From an uncultured Acidimicrobiia bacterium (GTDB lineage: Bacteria; Actinomycetota; Acidimicrobiia; Spongiisociales; UBA5794): DNA of 6,860 nucleotides. Of the stretch, positions 5,022 to 6,860 are shown piece after piece. The DNA lies in assembly GCA_913031525.1 (NCBI GenBank), contig CAJWGC010000059.1, positions 1-6,860 of the forward strand. The letters are read 5' to 3'. The translations under genes and the position numbers were made by a program. The stretch's first letter is position 1; every line of letters starts with the position of its first letter. A model generated the notes under the pieces. It saw only the letters and a program-made list of their open reading frames with translations. It made no database searches and was not told the DNA's origin.

Positions 5022-6860
5022 GTGGAAGGCGATCTCGGTCCTGAGGAGATACGGTCTCGAAAGTTCGAGGTTGTCCGTCGCGGCTACGACCGGTTGCAGG
5101 TGGACCGTTTTTTAGATGAGGTTGCAGTCGTTATAGCCGCTGCCAAGACTGAATTATCTGATCTTCGATCACATTTCACTCAGGCTGGTATGCCCGACAT
5201 TCCTGACATGAAGGCTGAGCTCGATGCTGTCAGCGTCCAGATTGCTGAGGTTTTGAATTCTGCTCGAGAAGCTGCAGAAGGAATGAGATCGCGAGCATCG
5301 GAGGATGCTGTCCGCTGGCGAGCCGAAGCAGATAAAGAAGCTAGGACTATGCGTTCCGTAGCTACTCAGGATGCTGAAGAGGCACGTCGATCAGCGTGGA
5401 AAGGCGGAACCGAAGCGCTTAAGAGCGCTGACGAAGAAAGTGCCGCGATTCTCGATCAAGCAAGGCAGGATTCTCTTTTCATCAGAGCGTCGGCCGAGCG
5501 AGAGTCCCTGAGACTCACCGGGGATGCACGTCGTGACGGAGAAGAATTGATACGTAAGGCGCGGACAGATGCCGAACGGTTGCTTCTTGACGCTAGATCT
5601 GAAAGCGATCGAATACTCGATACCGCTCGACAGTCAGCGCAGAATGCGCAGGAACGGGCTCGCGCTCTCGAACAGCGACGTAGTGAACTCATGGCAGAGC
5701 TGGAATCCGCTCGTTTGTCTATCGGTCAACTTGAGCAAGAAATTGATAGCAGACGCGAAGCTCTCCAGGCTGTTGCGGAGACACCTGATTCTGGGGTTCG
5801 TATCATCAAGACGGAGACCGCACTTCCCGCGGAGTGGTACGACGAAGACGCCACTGTAAAGTTGGTTTCCGCGGCCGATGTACCGAAAGATGAACCGGTA
5901 GATCCTGACGCTTTTGTTGCCGAAGTAGCGGAACTTCAAGCTGCTCCTCTTGAACGGAATCCTCAGTCGCCACTCGATCCAGAAACTGAGTTGCAGGAGT
6001 CGGAATCCGTCGATATCTCCTCCGATGGTGAATTGGATGTAGTGGTGGAGTCTTCGACTGCCTCACCAGTTGATAGAGCTGTTTTGGAAGAGACCGTTGA
6101 AAGCTTCTCGATTGATTCGGAGCTCCTGGTAAAAGAATCGGTTGGTCGCGACGAGACCTCTGATCCCTACCCTGCATCGGATCCAGTCGAACCCGATGTT
6201 TCCAACGGTATTGAAGATCTTTTTGCTCAACTGAGAACACGAGAGACGGCTTCGCCGGATCTGGAGTTCCCGGTCGAATCCTCTTCGGGCGAGTTCGCCA
6301 CGGTGGACGAAGTCGAATCCGGACAATTCGATCCTTCCTCCTCGGAAATAACCTTATCCGAAGAAGACGAAGGATTAGCGGTCCCTGCCACGTTCGATAG
6401 TGATCCTTTCGAACTAAGAGACAGAGTGCTGCTTCCAATTGAAAATCGAACGCTAAGAAGCGTGAAGCGGAGCATCGTTGAACTACAGAACAGAGTTCTT
6501 GAGGAACTACGGTTGGATGACGATGATTGGGAGCCCGACGCTTCAATGTTTATGGCTGCGGTGGCAGATGACATTTCGCGGCTCAATAGTGAGAGCTTCG
6601 TCGGAGGCCATGCTGCTGCTTCCGAATTGCTTGCTGCTGAGACGTCCTCTCCTCCGGATCGGCCGGCAAGCCAAACCGCGGTTGGCGATTTCGTTGGTTC
6701 GTTCATGAGCTCTGTAGCGGATGCGGTGAAGAGTGCGAGAGTTTCGGGAGGGGGAAAGCGCCAAATGGCGGCTTCAGTAGGACGTGTGTTTCGTGCTTGG
6801 CGTACCGACGAAGCGGAGCGCCGTCTTCGTCTCGCTGGATTAGTTTCCTACAGCGAAGGG
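5022..6860 (+). CDS. DivIVA-domain coiled-coil protein with long acidic linker (3'-partial)
   Basis: An uninterrupted frame of 613 codons to the window edge. In-frame TAA at 4980-4982 and the lack of other normal starts before the conserved domain make GTG 5022 the likely start. Residues 8-34 form a DivIVA/GpsB-type N-terminal domain: EEIRSRKFEVV, then RRGYDRLQVDRFLDEV with the family's GYD and VD-x-FLD motifs. In DivIVA this part binds curved or negatively charged membrane at poles and septa. Residues ~35-250 are Ala/Glu/Arg-rich and predicted coiled coil, giving a long rod. Residues ~255-465 are a low-complexity Glu/Asp/Ser/Pro linker with several EESx and SDP-like runs. From ~466 the composition becomes ordered again (LLPIENRTLRSVKRSIVELQ at 473-492, a basic GGGKRQMAASVGRVFRAWR near 582-600), and the domain continues past the window. 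No membrane segment is seen. It is much longer than classical DivIVA/Wag31 (about 260 residues), so it may be a lineage-specific scaffold and not the main polar-growth protein. Confidence 0.85.
   Translation, partial: MEGDLGPEEIRSRKFEVVRRGYDRLQVDRFLDEVAVVIAAAKTELSDLRSHFTQAGMPDIPDMKAELDAVSVQIAEVLNSAREAAEGMRSRASEDAVRWRAEADKEARTMRSVATQDAEEARRSAWKGGTEALKSADEESAAILDQARQDSLFIRASAERESLRLTGDARRDGEELIRKARTDAERLLLDARSESDRILDTARQSAQNAQERARALEQRRSELMAELESARLSIGQLEQEIDSRREALQAVAETPDSGVRIIKTETALPAEWYDEDATVKLVSAADVPKDEPVDPDAFVAEVAELQAAPLERNPQSPLDPETELQESESVDISSDGELDVVVESSTASPVDRAVLEETVESFSIDSELLVKESVGRDETSDPYPASDPVEPDVSNGIEDLFAQLRTRETASPDLEFPVESSSGEFATVDEVESGQFDPSSSEITLSEEDEGLAVPATFDSDPFELRDRVLLPIENRTLRSVKRSIVELQNRVLEELRLDDDDWEPDASMFMAAVADDISRLNSESFVGGHAAASELLAAETSSPPDRPASQTAVGDFVGSFMSSVADAVKSARVSGGGKRQMAASVGRVFRAWRTDEAERRLRLAGLVSYSEG

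Noticed and set aside
5806..6546. A 246-residue minus-strand open frame under the DivIVA gene
   Set aside because: The product is Arg/Pro/His-rich with no recognisable motif. It is the antisense of the acidic, Ser-rich linker, where such frames arise by composition.
6227..6706. Minus-strand Ser-rich frame of 159 residues
   Set aside because: It is the complement of the acidic Glu/Ser linker, with no ribosome site or homology. The plus-strand frame is continuous and carries a DivIVA domain.

Overview
The window looks like a chromosomal housekeeping region of an actinobacterium. The evidence is a DivIVA-type coiled-coil protein, a YlbL-like membrane PDZ/Lon-fold protease, an actinobacterial-type O-succinylhomoserine sulfhydrylase, a cobalamin-dependent methionine synthase and start codons set up as if for leaderless transcripts. 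Base composition is only moderately GC-rich for that phylum. The long acidic linker of the DivIVA protein makes me lean towards Acidimicrobiia or a relative, but that is inference. I see no mobile element, CRISPR array, rRNA or tRNA.

Layout. Positions 1-1680 (+) hold the end of metH (reactivation domain) and a methylenetetrahydrofolate-reductase-like gene whose start overlaps the metH stop. Positions 1718-2917 (-) hold metZ, convergent with that pair. Positions 2918-3131 separate metZ from bioY; they contain an unusual open frame, possibly a 51-residue small protein, and some weak secondary structure. Positions 3132-3719 (-) hold bioY. Positions 3720-3835 form a divergent promoter region. Positions 3836-4978 (+) encode the PDZ/Lon-fold protease, and 5022-6860 (+) a long DivIVA-domain protein that runs off the end of the window.

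How the genes fit together. MetZ makes homocysteine from O-succinylhomoserine and sulfide. MetH methylates homocysteine to methionine with methyl-THF. The MTHFR-like protein may supply or handle that folate, though it lacks a usual substrate-binding Gln. BioY is the biotin-binding part of a biotin importer; its energising partners are not in the window. The last two genes belong to envelope, division or polar-growth biology.

No clearly new multi-gene system is visible. The points most worth a second look are the atypical MTHFR-like protein coupled to metH, the possible small gene between bioY and metZ, the architecture of the DivIVA protein, and the two leaderless-looking starts.
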